Shown here piece by piece: positions 1 to 7,745 of a stretch of 64,000 bases of DNA. The DNA is taken from positions 186,001-250,000 of the forward strand of contig NZ_FOGG01000001.1 in the NCBI RefSeq assembly GCF_900111155.1, written 5' to 3'. The position numbers were made by a program, and so were the translations under genes. The notes under the pieces were generated by a model. That model saw nothing but the letters and a program-made list of their open reading frames with translations. It made no database searches and was not told where the DNA came from. How positions within the stretch are numbered: position 1 is the first letter of the stretch; each line of letters starts with the position of its first letter. This DNA comes from Pedobacter rhizosphaerae (GTDB lineage Bacteria > Bacteroidota > Bacteroidia > Sphingobacteriales > Sphingobacteriaceae).

Positions 1-467
1 CCGCAATCGAACATCATGCTTCCATAATATGGGTTTTCTACGTTTTCTTTTTCATTTAACCAGCTGGCTTTGGCCATTGGGCAATGTTGAACATATACCG
101 TACCCTGATTAAATTTAGTCGCTTTTAAAGTTTTAATCATGGCATAAGAAATTCCTTCGAAAGATTTTCTTTGCGATTTGATGTCTGTTGAAGCTGCAAT
201 TTCTTTGGCTTTGCTCTTCATGATTTTAGACTGCTCCATCCACAAAGTATGCTGTGCCGAAGGTAATGTTTCATGTGGAACAGCATCAACCTTGGCCTGG
301 AAAACCTTAATTTTTTCAGCAGCTTCCTCATTTTTATCTGTTGCTAAGGCATTTTTTACATCGTAATAAGCAGATAGTACATCATTCAATGCAACCTTAG
401 CTTTATTTTGTGCAAATGTGATTTGTGTAGTAGCGATTAGGGCTACAATCATTAATATTTTTTTCAT
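1..467 (-). CDS. DUF3347 family exported protein, partial (3' end off the window)
   Basis: The reading frame starts at the ATG complementary to 465-467 and runs open off the left edge, so 155 codons are visible and the C-terminus is missing. Residues 1-20 (MKKILMIVALIATTQITFAQ) are a clear signal peptide. Residues 25-120 look helical. The region from Y125 contains QHCPMA (H128, C129, M131), then W136, NPYYG at 145-149 and C155, the Cys/His/Met pattern of DUF3347 proteins in Bacteroidota. These are associated with heavy-metal, usually copper, handling in the periplasm. It lies 6 bases downstream of the gene ending at 474 on the same strand and is probably the last visible member of the four-gene metal cluster. 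The exact metal is inferred, not seen. Confidence 0.85.
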   Translation of the reverse strand, partial: MKKILMIVALIATTQITFAQNKAKVALNDVLSAYYDVKNALATDKNEEAAEKIKVFQAKVDAVPHETLPSAQHTLWMEQSKIMKSKAKEIAASTDIKSQRKSFEGISYAMIKTLKATKFNQGTVYVQHCPMAKASWLNEKENVENPYYGSMMFDC

Positions 468-473
468 TTTGAT

Positions 474-1286
474 TTATTTTAATGCGTTAAAGAAATTAAA
501 TTCTGTCCTCAGCAGATACATGTTTTTAGTGTAACGGCCATCCATATTTCCAGCTGCCTGAAAACGGTAACCTAAATCGATCCGGGTGGTGCTGTTGATA
601 ATCATTTGTATAGCCGGAGCAATATCTAAATAAGACTGCCCACTACTCGGATCAGTTTTTCCCAGTAATTCCATGTAAACGTTAAAATTGGGCTGGTTGT
701 AATCTTTGTAAACCACAGGTAAAACCAGATATCCTGAAGATAGGCTGTAAGAAAACATATTGCGCGGCTGAGGCATACCCACTTGTTGTCTGTCTATATT
801 TTCAAAGGCGTGCGCATAGCCCAATGTGCTCGAAAGGGCCAGTTTGTGTAATAACTGGGTGAAGATTACACCTCCTTGTACTCCGCTATTATCGCCTTCT
901 AAATTGATATCACGCGTATAGGTTGGGCGCTTACTGGTGCTGATTCTTCCGAAAGCAGCTGCTCTGAAATGACTTTGAGCCTCATCTAACGAAAGAAACC
1001 GGTATTTGGCATACAAACTTCCGCCCTCTAAGCGGTACTTACCATCCATATCTGAGAGAAAAGCCTGAGCATGCATCATGAGGTTTTTGTTAAAACCAAA
1101 CATGACCTCAGGAATAGTTCGGCTTACAAAATCAGGGTTGTTAAACATCCCTTCATTGGTAATTCTTACCCCGATAGATTTGGTTGGCATATTGCTGGCG
1201 GGTTCGGTAAAAACGTAAAGTTCTTGCGCAAAACCTTTAGTAAAAGCACTGATGCTGATCAATGCCAATACGATAATCCGCTTCAT
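474..1286 (-). CDS. Outer-membrane beta-barrel protein of the metal cluster
   Basis: 270 residues with a signal peptide at 1-21 ending in KGFAQ. The rest alternates polar and aromatic residues in short strands (for example SLYAKYRFL and IDLGYRFQAAG) and the chain ends in an aromatic-rich strand, as expected of an outer-membrane barrel. I do not recognise a named family. Only two bases separate it from the HMA-domain gene upstream, and 6 bases from the DUF3347 gene downstream, so it is almost certainly co-transcribed with both. A role in metal passage or sensing at the outer membrane is suggested by this context alone. Confidence 0.7.
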   Translation of the reverse strand: MKRIIVLALISISAFTKGFAQELYVFTEPASNMPTKSIGVRITNEGMFNNPDFVSRTIPEVMFGFNKNLMMHAQAFLSDMDGKYRLEGGSLYAKYRFLSLDEAQSHFRAAAFGRISTSKRPTYTRDINLEGDNSGVQGGVIFTQLLHKLALSSTLGYAHAFENIDRQQVGMPQPRNMFSYSLSSGYLVLPVVYKDYNQPNFNVYMELLGKTDPSSGQSYLDIAPAIQMIINSTTRIDLGYRFQAAGNMDGRYTKNMYLLRTEFNFFNALK

Positions 1287-1288
1287 GA

Positions 1289-1825
1289 TTAAGAAATAAC
1301 TAAATGATAAATACGGGTTTTCTTGCCATTTACTACTCCGGTACCATTGGCATAAGCATCAGATTTAATGGAAGCTGATTGTTTTTTAAATGAAGACCCT
1401 GAAATGAAATCTTTATCTACTACACTTGCTTTTACCGTTCCGTTAAGCGTTTTATTTTTTGCATTTACAAAGCGGTAAACTGTGCCATCAACAACTGCCT
1501 GACCTTTGTCATCTACTTTAACCTGATCAAAATTGAAGTTTGCGGTTAAGCCACCAACAGAAAAACCTGCATCCTGAACTTTTTTACGTACCAGATCCAG
1601 ATTGATGTCTTTATCCTGTTTGAATGTTAAAATAAAGACGTTTTTGTTTAGATCAGGTTTAATTGAGCTGATGAAATCTAAGGTTTGCAGCGATTTTTGA
1701 GTAGCATTTGAACACATAGAACAAGTTAAACCTGTTACTTGTAAATCTGCCGTGGTAATTTTTTGAGCCGATACACTAACGGCGAAGAAAAGCATTAGAA
1801 TGCTGAATATTTTTAAAGTTTTCAT
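1289..1825 (-). CDS. Exported heavy-metal-associated (HMA) domain protein
   Basis: 178 residues. A signal peptide (1-21, ending SVSAQ) is followed by a ferredoxin-like HMA domain at about 24-92, with metal-binding motif GLTCSMC (C35, C38). HMA domains bind Cu(I) or related soft metals through these two cysteines. Residues 96-178 form a second, beta-rich region that I do not recognise. Unlike CopZ-type chaperones, which are about 70 residues and cytoplasmic, this one is exported and carries the extra domain. It sits between a HYC_CC_PP gene and an outer-membrane protein gene on the same strand, so periplasmic metal binding or delivery is the likely job. Confidence 0.82.
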   Translation of the reverse strand: MKTLKIFSILMLFFAVSVSAQKITTADLQVTGLTCSMCSNATQKSLQTLDFISSIKPDLNKNVFILTFKQDKDINLDLVRKKVQDAGFSVGGLTANFNFDQVKVDDKGQAVVDGTVYRFVNAKNKTLNGTVKASVVDKDFISGSSFKKQSASIKSDAYANGTGVVNGKKTRIYHLVIS

Positions 1826-1933
1826 GATTTTTTAGATTAGAATTAAAAATTGAGCCTCTCAGGTATTGAACTTCCAATAACTGCAGGCAAAACTGAATGC
1901 TGAACAAAGTCGAGCATAGGGAGATTTAAAATC

Positions 1934-2335
1934 CTAATTCCTAAAAATACAATTGAAAATGTGAAGGGGGATGCGTGACGATAAGGGCGGGGCCTTATTG
2001 GTAATTTTGCTGAAAAACCGGGGCGTAATTCCCTTTACGAAATCTAAAACAGGCGGATGAATGAAAACCTGAATAGAAAAGAGTTTAGGAAGCTCAGTTT
2101 TAGCCTCAATTTGGTGGCTGTCTTTAACTTTTACCGTAAGATGGGTGTTTTTGCAGCAGCCATCATCTTTCTTTTCGGCAGGAATTTCTTTACAGAATTT
2201 GCAGGAAACTTCATTGCTGAAAAGTTTAACGTTGGCTAATTTTCCGCCACAGAAATGAAAACTCAGGGCCAAACCCATTACACTAACCGCATAGAATACG
2301 GCCAAATAAAGGGCTATTTTTTGTCTCAGTTTCAT
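1934..2335 (-). CDS. HYC_CC_PP family protein
   Basis: 133 residues. A hydrophobic N-terminal segment (7-26) leads into HFCGG (H27, C29), then CKFC (C45, C48), CCKNTH (C60, C61, H65), and a C-terminal KAPPLSS near 114-120. This is the His-Cys, Cys-Cys and Pro-Pro pattern for which the family is named. Members are small envelope proteins of Bacteroidota, commonly beside heavy-metal genes. Six cysteines plus histidines suggest soft-metal binding. It is the first gene of the cluster, 108 bases before the HMA gene, with a -7 box 5 bases upstream of its ATG. Confidence 0.82.
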   Translation of the reverse strand: MKLRQKIALYLAVFYAVSVMGLALSFHFCGGKLANVKLFSNEVSCKFCKEIPAEKKDDGCCKNTHLTVKVKDSHQIEAKTELPKLFSIQVFIHPPVLDFVKGITPRFFSKITNKAPPLSSRIPLHIFNCIFRN

Positions 2336-2340
2336 TTATA

Positions 2341-2348
2341 CAAAGGTA
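2341..2348 (-). promoter_or_regulatory. -7 box of the metal cluster promoter
   Basis: The minus strand reads TACCTTTG, an exact match to the Bacteroidota -7 consensus TAnnTTTG, followed by only 5 bases before the ATG at 2335. No convincing -33 TTTG is seen at the usual distance. If used, the transcript would have almost no leader. Confidence 0.5.
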
Positions 2349-2428
2349 AAGCAAAATATGTGGAATTACAGTGTCATTTATTTAATGAATTTCATTTTTT
2401 AGCTTAATTTAGCCTCAAACACAATCAA

Positions 2429-3157
2429 ATGAAGAAATTAATTCTATTCATCTGCACTTTTTCTGTGCTGAATGCCTTTGCTGCAAAGCCAAAATATCAG
2501 TATGTGCGCATCAAAACAGCCTTAGGCGAATGCATTGTTAGGCTTTATAACGAAACACCGCTCCACAGAGATAATTTTCTAAAACTAACCAAGGAAGGCT
2601 ATTATAATGGAACCCTTTTTCACAGGGTAATTAAGGATTTTATGATTCAGGGGGGGGATCCTGATTCTAAAAATGCTAAGCCCGATTCCCTATTGGGTGA
2701 AGGCGGTCCAAAATATACCATCCCAGCCGAATTTAATGATAGCCTGTTCCACAAGAAAGGGGTATTGGCTGCGGCGCGGGAAGGGGATATGGTAAACCCG
2801 GCCAAGGCATCCAGTGGTAGTCAGTTTTATTTAGTAAAAGGGAAGGTTTTTACCGATGAGCAGTTGAATAGCCTGGAGGCGAAAAGATTGAAGTTTAAAA
2901 TCCCAGATTGGCAACGGAAGGTTTACACTACCATTGGTGGAACACCTCACCTGGATCGAAATTATACTGTTTATGGAGAAATTGTAGAGGGTTTGGCACT
3001 GGTAGATCTCGTATCAGTAGTAGAAACCAATAAGAATGACAGACCGAAAACGGATGTGAGCATGGAAATTACCATTTTAAAGAAACGTGAAGTTCGAAAG
3101 CTGGAAAAACGACTCCTGCAGCAGTCATTTAAGGAGAAGTTGATTATGAAATCTTAG
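2429..3157 (+). CDS. Exported cyclophilin-type peptidyl-prolyl cis-trans isomerase
   Basis: 242 residues. A signal peptide at 1-18 (MKKLILFICTFSVLNAFA) precedes a cyclophilin domain at about 25-215. It shows the core motif FHRVIKDFMIQGGD (F64, catalytic R66, M72, Q74), later SGSQFYLV, and a YTVYGEIVEG segment. The enzyme isomerises Xaa-Pro bonds during folding of exported proteins and should be periplasmic. An insertion of about 45 residues after the SQFYLV strand and a basic tail (LKKREVRKLEKRLLQQ) are longer than in minimal bacterial cyclophilins. It is divergent from the metal cluster, and exonuclease III follows after 12 bases. Confidence 0.92.
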   Translation: MKKLILFICTFSVLNAFAAKPKYQYVRIKTALGECIVRLYNETPLHRDNFLKLTKEGYYNGTLFHRVIKDFMIQGGDPDSKNAKPDSLLGEGGPKYTIPAEFNDSLFHKKGVLAAAREGDMVNPAKASSGSQFYLVKGKVFTDEQLNSLEAKRLKFKIPDWQRKVYTTIGGTPHLDRNYTVYGEIVEGLALVDLVSVVETNKNDRPKTDVSMEITILKKREVRKLEKRLLQQSFKEKLIMKS

Positions 3158-3169
3158 AAGAGGTCTAAA

Positions 3170-3937
3170 ATGAAAATCATTTCTTATAATGTGAACGGGA
3201 TCCGTTCGGCGAGTACAAAGAATTTTTTCGGATGGCTACAGGCAACCAATGCCGATATGGTTTGCCTTCAGGAGGTAAAAGCTTTACCTGTTCAAATCCC
3301 AGAAATTATTGCCCTGATAGAGCAATTGGGGTATCATCACTATTGGTTTCCTGCAGAGAAAAAGGGATACAGTGGTGTGGCTATATTAACCCGAATTAAA
3401 CCCAACCACGTTGAATATGGCTGCGGTGAAGAGTGGATTGATCGGGAAGGCCGGATTCTCCGGGCAGATTTCAACGATTTTTCCTTAATGAGCCTATATA
3501 TGCCCTCGGGATCCAGTGGTGAAGAACGACAGGCAAAAAAGTATGCCTTTATGAGTTTCTTCGATGTATATATAGGCAATCTGAGGAAAGAATTTCCCAA
3601 TCTTATTGTGAGTGGTGATTATAATATTTGCCATACTGCTATAGATATTCATAATCCGAAATCTAATGCAAACTCTTCAGGTTTTTTGCCAGAGGAAAGA
3701 GAATGGATGCAATTGTTTCTGGATAATGGTTTTATAGATACCTTTCGTTATTTCAATAAAGACCCACACCACTATACCTGGTGGAGTTTTAGAGCAGGAT
3801 CAAGAGGGAAAAACTTAGGTTGGCGTATTGATTACCACCTGGCTACGCATCCCATGGAAGCAAGGTTAAAAAATGTGAAAATTCTCCCTGATGCCGTACA
3901 TTCAGATCATTGTCCGGTGTTGCTGGAGTTGGTTTGA
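3170..3937 (+). CDS. xth: Exodeoxyribonuclease III / AP endonuclease
   Basis: 255 residues, the normal length for the ExoIII/AP endonuclease family. Motifs in order: NVNGIRS near the start (metal-site Asn), CLQEVK (catalytic Glu), SLYMPSGSSG, SGDYNICH (Asp and Asn of the active site), WRIDYHLAT, and C-terminal HSDHCPV (catalytic Asp-His). It cleaves the backbone 5' to abasic sites and removes 3' blocking groups in base excision repair. It follows the cyclophilin gene by 12 bases and is probably co-transcribed, although the functions are unrelated. Confidence 0.95.
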   Translation: MKIISYNVNGIRSASTKNFFGWLQATNADMVCLQEVKALPVQIPEIIALIEQLGYHHYWFPAEKKGYSGVAILTRIKPNHVEYGCGEEWIDREGRILRADFNDFSLMSLYMPSGSSGEERQAKKYAFMSFFDVYIGNLRKEFPNLIVSGDYNICHTAIDIHNPKSNANSSGFLPEEREWMQLFLDNGFIDTFRYFNKDPHHYTWWSFRAGSRGKNLGWRIDYHLATHPMEARLKNVKILPDAVHSDHCPVLLELV

Positions 3938-4224
3938 TGAAAGAGGGGTGAAGGCCCAACTGAAAGCACACATGAATGATGAAATGGTTTAAGGCGAATG
4001 GTTAAAGGTCTGGGTGCAGACAGGGTTTTCTTACCTTCCTTAATGGTGAAAAAAAGGACAATTATCCCTGAATTTTGCCTGCCACAATAAAACCGAACAG
4101 AATAAAAACAGGCAAATTGTAACATTAATCCCTTGCTCCTCGTTTTAATTGGGCACTGCTTTTGCAGCCATAAGGGAGGGTTATTGTAAATCCTGATTAG
4201 AAAAAAGATAAACATAAAGTTTAA

Positions 4225-5211
4225 ATGGATAGCTTTAAGATATATGCACAAAAAGACATCGACCAATTAATTCTTCGCCGGGAAGGTGAGGTTAAGTTGG
4301 GCGAGAAGGTAGCGTTGTGTGCGGTTAGTGAAAACGATTCGCTACCAATGGCATTAGAGAAGTTAACGCTTTCTTCTGCAAAATTTGTGCTCTTAGGCAT
4401 TCCAGAAGATATTGGTGTTAGGGCCAACGGTGGCATTGCGGGGGCTTCATCAGCCTGGAAGACAAGTTTGACGGCCTTTTTGAATATTCAGAGTAATCGC
4501 TTTTTAACCGGAGCGGAAATAATGATATTGGGGCATTTCGAAATTAATGAGCCCTTGGCCGATGATTTAACGGAACTCAGAAATAAGGTTGCTCAAATAG
4601 ATGCCTTGGTTTACCCTGTGATTCAAAAGATTGTGGCTGCAGGGAAAGTTCCAATCGTTATAGGAGGAGGTCATAATAACTCTTTTCCAATCATAAAAGG
4701 CACTTCATTAGCCCTGAAGAAAGCTATTGATGTTTTTAATGTTGATGCCCATGCAGATTTGCGTGAGCAGGAGGGTAGACACAGTGGAAACGGATTTACC
4801 TATGCTTTAAGCGGTGGTTATTTAGACCACTACTTTATGTATGGCCTGCATCAGAATTACAACAATGAAGCTATCCTGTCGCGTATTGATCGTGATGAAC
4901 ACCTGCACGCAGCTTTTTTTGAAGATATTTTGGCTGGATCGGAAAATGAAAACTTTTGGGGGGCCTGGAAAGACCGAACAACTATTGGTTTGGAGATCGA
5001 TTTAGACAGCATTCAAAATGTACTTTCAAGCGCAGAAACACCCTCGGGGTTTGCGGCAAATGATATCCGGAAATTGATCATGACCACAGAAAATAAATTC
5101 GCCTACATGCATATTAGCGAAGGAGCAACCAGAATGTTGGATGGGAGAGTGAGTAGGTTAACTTCGAAACTAATATCCTATTTGATTAGTGATTTTGTTA
5201 AAACGCAATAA
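4225..5211 (+). CDS. Arginase/formimidoylglutamase-fold amidinohydrolase
   Basis: 328 residues with the arginase-family metal motifs: IGGGHNNS (His near 149), VDAHADLRE (from about 173) and GLEIDLDSI (from about 257). These supply the His and Asp ligands of the dinuclear Mn site. The family hydrolyses guanidino or formimino groups (arginase, agmatinase, HutG). In Bacteroidota this long-N-terminus form is often annotated formimidoylglutamase, but no hut genes lie nearby, so the substrate is open. The preceding 287 bases (3938-4224) contain no gene or obvious promoter that I can support. Confidence 0.85.
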   Translation: MDSFKIYAQKDIDQLILRREGEVKLGEKVALCAVSENDSLPMALEKLTLSSAKFVLLGIPEDIGVRANGGIAGASSAWKTSLTAFLNIQSNRFLTGAEIMILGHFEINEPLADDLTELRNKVAQIDALVYPVIQKIVAAGKVPIVIGGGHNNSFPIIKGTSLALKKAIDVFNVDAHADLREQEGRHSGNGFTYALSGGYLDHYFMYGLHQNYNNEAILSRIDRDEHLHAAFFEDILAGSENENFWGAWKDRTTIGLEIDLDSIQNVLSSAETPSGFAANDIRKLIMTTENKFAYMHISEGATRMLDGRVSRLTSKLISYLISDFVKTQ

Positions 5212-5221
5212 GCTTTAAGCA

Positions 5222-5380
5222 CTAAAGATGCTCGTCCTCATACTTTTCGCCCGCTTTTAGCATCAGGGCGATCTGCTTTTTGTCGGCCTCAGTAAGTTCT
5301 TCTTTTTCTTGAAGCTCAAAAAGGGCAACCATGTTTTCTTCGTATTGTTTCTCTGTTTTGATAACGATTTCTTTTTCCAT
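5222..5380 (-). CDS. Small acidic/helical protein of unknown function (52 aa)
   Basis: An uninterrupted frame from the ATG at 5380 to TAG at 5222 encodes 52 residues beginning MEKEIVIKTEKQYEENMVAL and ending KYEDEHL. It is highly charged and predicted helical throughout. The pattern (IKTEKQYEE, then a short linker, then LTEADKKQIALML...YEDEH) vaguely recalls the N-terminal helices of HigA-type antitoxins, but no DNA-binding domain follows, so this is only a resemblance. It starts 6 bases after the fthC stop on the same strand and is likely in the same transcript. It overlaps nothing, and codon use looks normal. Confidence 0.65.
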   Translation of the reverse strand: MEKEIVIKTEKQYEENMVALFELQEKEELTEADKKQIALMLKAGEKYEDEHL

Positions 5381-5386
5381 GATTTC

Positions 5387-5950
5387 TTAAAAAGCTATTG
5401 TATTAGTTGGTGTTAGGCAAAGATCTAAACGGACGTCGTTTGCATTAATATCGTCTATTTTATCAATTGCAGGGAACAAAGATACACCTATTTTTTGAGC
5501 ATTTTTCAAGGGTTCCAAAAAGCGATCGTAAAAGCCTTTTCCGTAACCTACACGGTATCCTTGCTGGTCGAAAGCGAGTAAGGGTACTAAAACCATATCT
5601 ATTTCACCATCGTGGATTTTACCCTTTTCCGGCTCCAGGATATTGTAAATGCTTTTCTTCAGGTCCTGATCACCCAAATATTCGTGGTGGGTAAGCAAGG
5701 CCGTTTCAAAATCGGCTTTAGGTACAATAATTTTTATTTCTGGATGATTTTGCTCAAGCCACTCAATAAATAAAAAGGTATTGGGTTCTTTCTTTTCGGT
5801 TATAGGTAGGAAAACGTGTACCGTTTTAACACCATTAAAGCCCAATAGCGTAAACTGACGGAGCAATCCGTCGTTGTACAACTGGTATTGCTCTTCGGTT
5901 AATGAATCCCTTTGTTCTGAGGAAACTTTCCTGATCTGATTTTTAAGCAT
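5387..5950 (-). CDS. fthC: 5-formyltetrahydrofolate cyclo-ligase
   Basis: 187 residues, the usual family length. The diagnostic C-terminal motif VGYGKGFYDRFL (phosphate/ATP loop) is preceded by MVLVPLLAFDQQGYR, and the N-terminal KNQIRKVSSEQRDSL matches the basic substrate-binding helix. It converts 5-formyl-THF to 5,10-methenyl-THF with ATP in cytoplasmic one-carbon metabolism. It is followed by a 52-residue gene after 6 bases. A strong hairpin at 6012-6056 separates it from the upstream efp gene, so it probably has its own promoter. Confidence 0.93.
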   Translation of the reverse strand: MLKNQIRKVSSEQRDSLTEEQYQLYNDGLLRQFTLLGFNGVKTVHVFLPITEKKEPNTFLFIEWLEQNHPEIKIIVPKADFETALLTHHEYLGDQDLKKSIYNILEPEKGKIHDGEIDMVLVPLLAFDQQGYRVGYGKGFYDRFLEPLKNAQKIGVSLFPAIDKIDDINANDVRLDLCLTPTNTIAF

Positions 5951-6011
5951 GGCGTTAATTTTCTTGTTCAGTTATAACAAGCGATGCTTCGCCTTGTTTG
6001 AGTAATTTTGG

Positions 6012-6056
6012 TTAAAAGAAAAGCCTTTGGGTTTAAGTCAAAGGCTTTTCTTTTAA
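6012..6056 (-). terminator. Rho-independent terminator of the first efp gene
   Basis: A perfect 18-bp stem (6012-6029 pairing with 6039-6056, core AAGCCTTTG/CAAAGGCTT) has a 9-base loop and A/T tracts on both flanks. It lies 75 bases past the efp stop on the minus strand. The symmetry means it could also stop transcription coming from the left. Confidence 0.85.
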
Positions 6057-6131
6057 TTATTGAATGATAGAATTAGGAATGAGAGATTGGGGTTTCCAGC
6101 TTACTCATTCGATCCTAAATACTAAATGTTA

Positions 6132-6692
6132 TTATTTTACACGTTCTACGTACTCACCTGTACGGGTATCAATTTTAAGTTTATCGCCTACGTTAACAAA
6201 CATAGGTACTTTAATCTCTACGCCGTTTTCCAATGTTGCACTTTTTTGTGCGTTGGTAGCGGTATCTGCTTTAACTGCTGGTTCAGAATAAGTCACTTCT
6301 AACTCGGTAAAGTTAGGGAGCTGAGCCATAATAGGTTCTTCACTTTCTACAGATACAATTACGCTCATTCCTTCTTTCAGGAATCTGATTGCTGGTCCGA
6401 ACAAAGCTTTTTCTACATTAATTTGCTCGTAGGTAACGTTATCCATCACCACTAAATAATCACCATCTTCATAAAGATATTGGTAATCATTAGTTTCTAC
6501 GCGGCAGATTTCTACTTGCTCGTCGGTATTCATACGCGCCTCTACAATTTTGCCTGTTTTAATGTTGCGAAGTTTGCCAACATAAAATGCGCCTCCTTTA
6601 CCTGGAGTACGGTGGATAAATTCTTCTACGGTTACTAATTCGCCGTTTAGGCGTAAGATATTTCCGTTTTTTACATCTGATGCTTTTGCCAT
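6132..6692 (-). CDS. efp: Elongation factor P, Lys-loop paralogue
   Basis: 186 residues from MAKASD; in-frame TTG/ATT codons upstream are not needed, and the second efp copy starts identically. Three beta-barrel domains: KOW-like N-domain 1-65, OB domain 66-127, C-domain 130-186 with the signature around VTYSEPAVKADTATNAQKSA. EF-P binds stalled ribosomes between the P and E sites and relieves polyproline arrest. The loop that contacts the P-tRNA reads TPGKGGAF with K32 at the position of the modified E. coli K34. The paralogue at 7794-8354 has Asn there. No known modification enzyme gene is in this window. Confidence 0.93.
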   Translation of the reverse strand: MAKASDVKNGNILRLNGELVTVEEFIHRTPGKGGAFYVGKLRNIKTGKIVEARMNTDEQVEICRVETNDYQYLYEDGDYLVVMDNVTYEQINVEKALFGPAIRFLKEGMSVIVSVESEEPIMAQLPNFTELEVTYSEPAVKADTATNAQKSATLENGVEIKVPMFVNVGDKLKIDTRTGEYVERVK

Positions 6693-6740
6693 AATTATAA
6701 TCAAAACGGCTTTTGGTTATCTCGCCTATTTTGGGTTTGG

Positions 6741-6748
6741 CAAAGGTA
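6741..6748 (-). promoter_or_regulatory. -7 box upstream of the first efp gene
   Basis: TACCTTTG on the minus strand matches TAnnTTTG and sits 48 bases upstream of the efp ATG. A -33 TTTG at the normal spacing is not evident. Confidence 0.5.
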
Positions 6749-6799
6749 AAATTATTTTAATAAAAATGCACGACCAATTTGGTTGCGTATTGTGCCCCG

Positions 6800-6822
6800 T
6801 GGTCCGTGGCCCACGGACCAGC
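6800..6822. repeat. Palindromic repeat flanking element A, left copy
   Basis: A 23-base near-perfect palindrome with core GGTCCGTGGCCCACGGACC. A second copy, in direct orientation and differing at one base, lies at 7617-7639. The two bracket repeat element A (6864-7600), with 41 and 16 bases between palindrome and element ends. Confidence 0.8.
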
Positions 6823-6863
6823 TATGTGTGAGGGGGGTGACTTCCTTTCTATTTAAAGCGTCT

Positions 6864-7600
6864 CCAATGCTATTAAGTTAAGCTAAATGCTGTCTGAGCT
6901 TGTCGAAGACATTCTTAATAAGTTGAAAACTAAAATGGATTGTCCTTCGACAGGCTACTACTATTGACGTTATTTTGTAACTACTTATTAGTAAGATGTT
7001 TAGTTCGATATATGTTCCCATATTTTCTAGTCGTAGCGTTTCGCTACAACTTAATAATTTCTCTTTTCCTCGCCGCCGGAAGGGCTCGTACCTTTTTCTT
7101 GGCAAAAAGGTACCCAAACCGAGCCTTAGCGAGCTCATGAATGCCATTGAAAACAATGTGTACTAATGAATAAAGCCAAGGCTTGCATCCTTTCTTGGCT
7201 AGAAGCATCCGAATGCCATTAGCGGTAATAAGAGGCTTAGACCTTTGCACTTTAGGCCAGCCCTCGCTGCTTATTCCCTTGAACAGTGGGGACCCCTTTG
7301 AAACTGCAAGCATTCGACTGTCCTATCCTGCGAAATGCTGCTAGGCCGGGGTCGTACTTGGCATTGATAGTGCTTTATTAACGGCAGTTAGCATGGCGCA
7401 TAACCCTCGGTGGTCGTCATTCCCTCGCAGGAGGGAATCTTGATGCGGTTTTAGGATATGAAAGTGTCTTCGGCGGCGGCGAGCCGGGGAAAGACTGTCT
7501 AGCAGGGTAAAAAAATGTCCCTTATATTGATTTGTTTGAAATAAATTATTCCTCAGGATGACAATCCATTTTAGTTTTCTCCTTAAGTTAATAGTATTGA
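6864..7600 (+). repeat. Dispersed repeat element A (737 bp, imperfect inverted ends)
   Basis: First of three related elements (others 19364-20181 and 29143-29815). The left end CAATGCTATTAAGTTAAG recurs inverted at the right end as CTTAAGTTAATAGTATTG. Sub-terminal AAACTAAAATGGATTGTC also recurs inverted. The interior holds a hairpin, GTACCTTTTT/AAAAAGGTAC (7088-7113), and a core from about 7185 that is about 93% identical between copies by eye. It includes the stretch CGACTGTCCTATCCTGCG and a CATAACCCTCGG module (7398-7424). Copy A carries about 56 bases (about 7119-7175) absent from B and C. No transposase or other recognisable protein is encoded. Overall it looks like a non-autonomous mobile or structural repeat. 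Confidence 0.8.
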
Positions 7601-7616
7601 TGGTGCTTCAAACCCC

Positions 7617-7639
7617 TGGTCCGTGGCTCACGGACCAGC
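7617..7639. repeat. Palindromic repeat flanking element A, right copy
   Basis: Core GGTCCGTGGCTCACGGACC, in direct orientation and 22 of 23 bases identical to 6800-6822. The duplication on both sides of the element is either a pre-existing pair of REP-like palindromes or a relic of insertion between them. Bases 7640-7745 between here and the efp terminator contain nothing recognisable. Confidence 0.8.
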
Positions 7640-7745
7640 ATTAAAAAGTAGAGGAGTTGCCGGGGCGAGGTTCGCTTCTTTGTTATGTAAATAAGGAAGC
7701 CGTGTTAATTTTGGTTTTCTAAGGAGACTTAGGGGGTAAAATAAA

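Noticed and set aside
7465-7510. GAGCCG...GAAAG string resembling a group II intron domain V
   Set aside because: The required closing 3' strand of the hairpin is absent and no reverse transcriptase or other intron domain is nearby.
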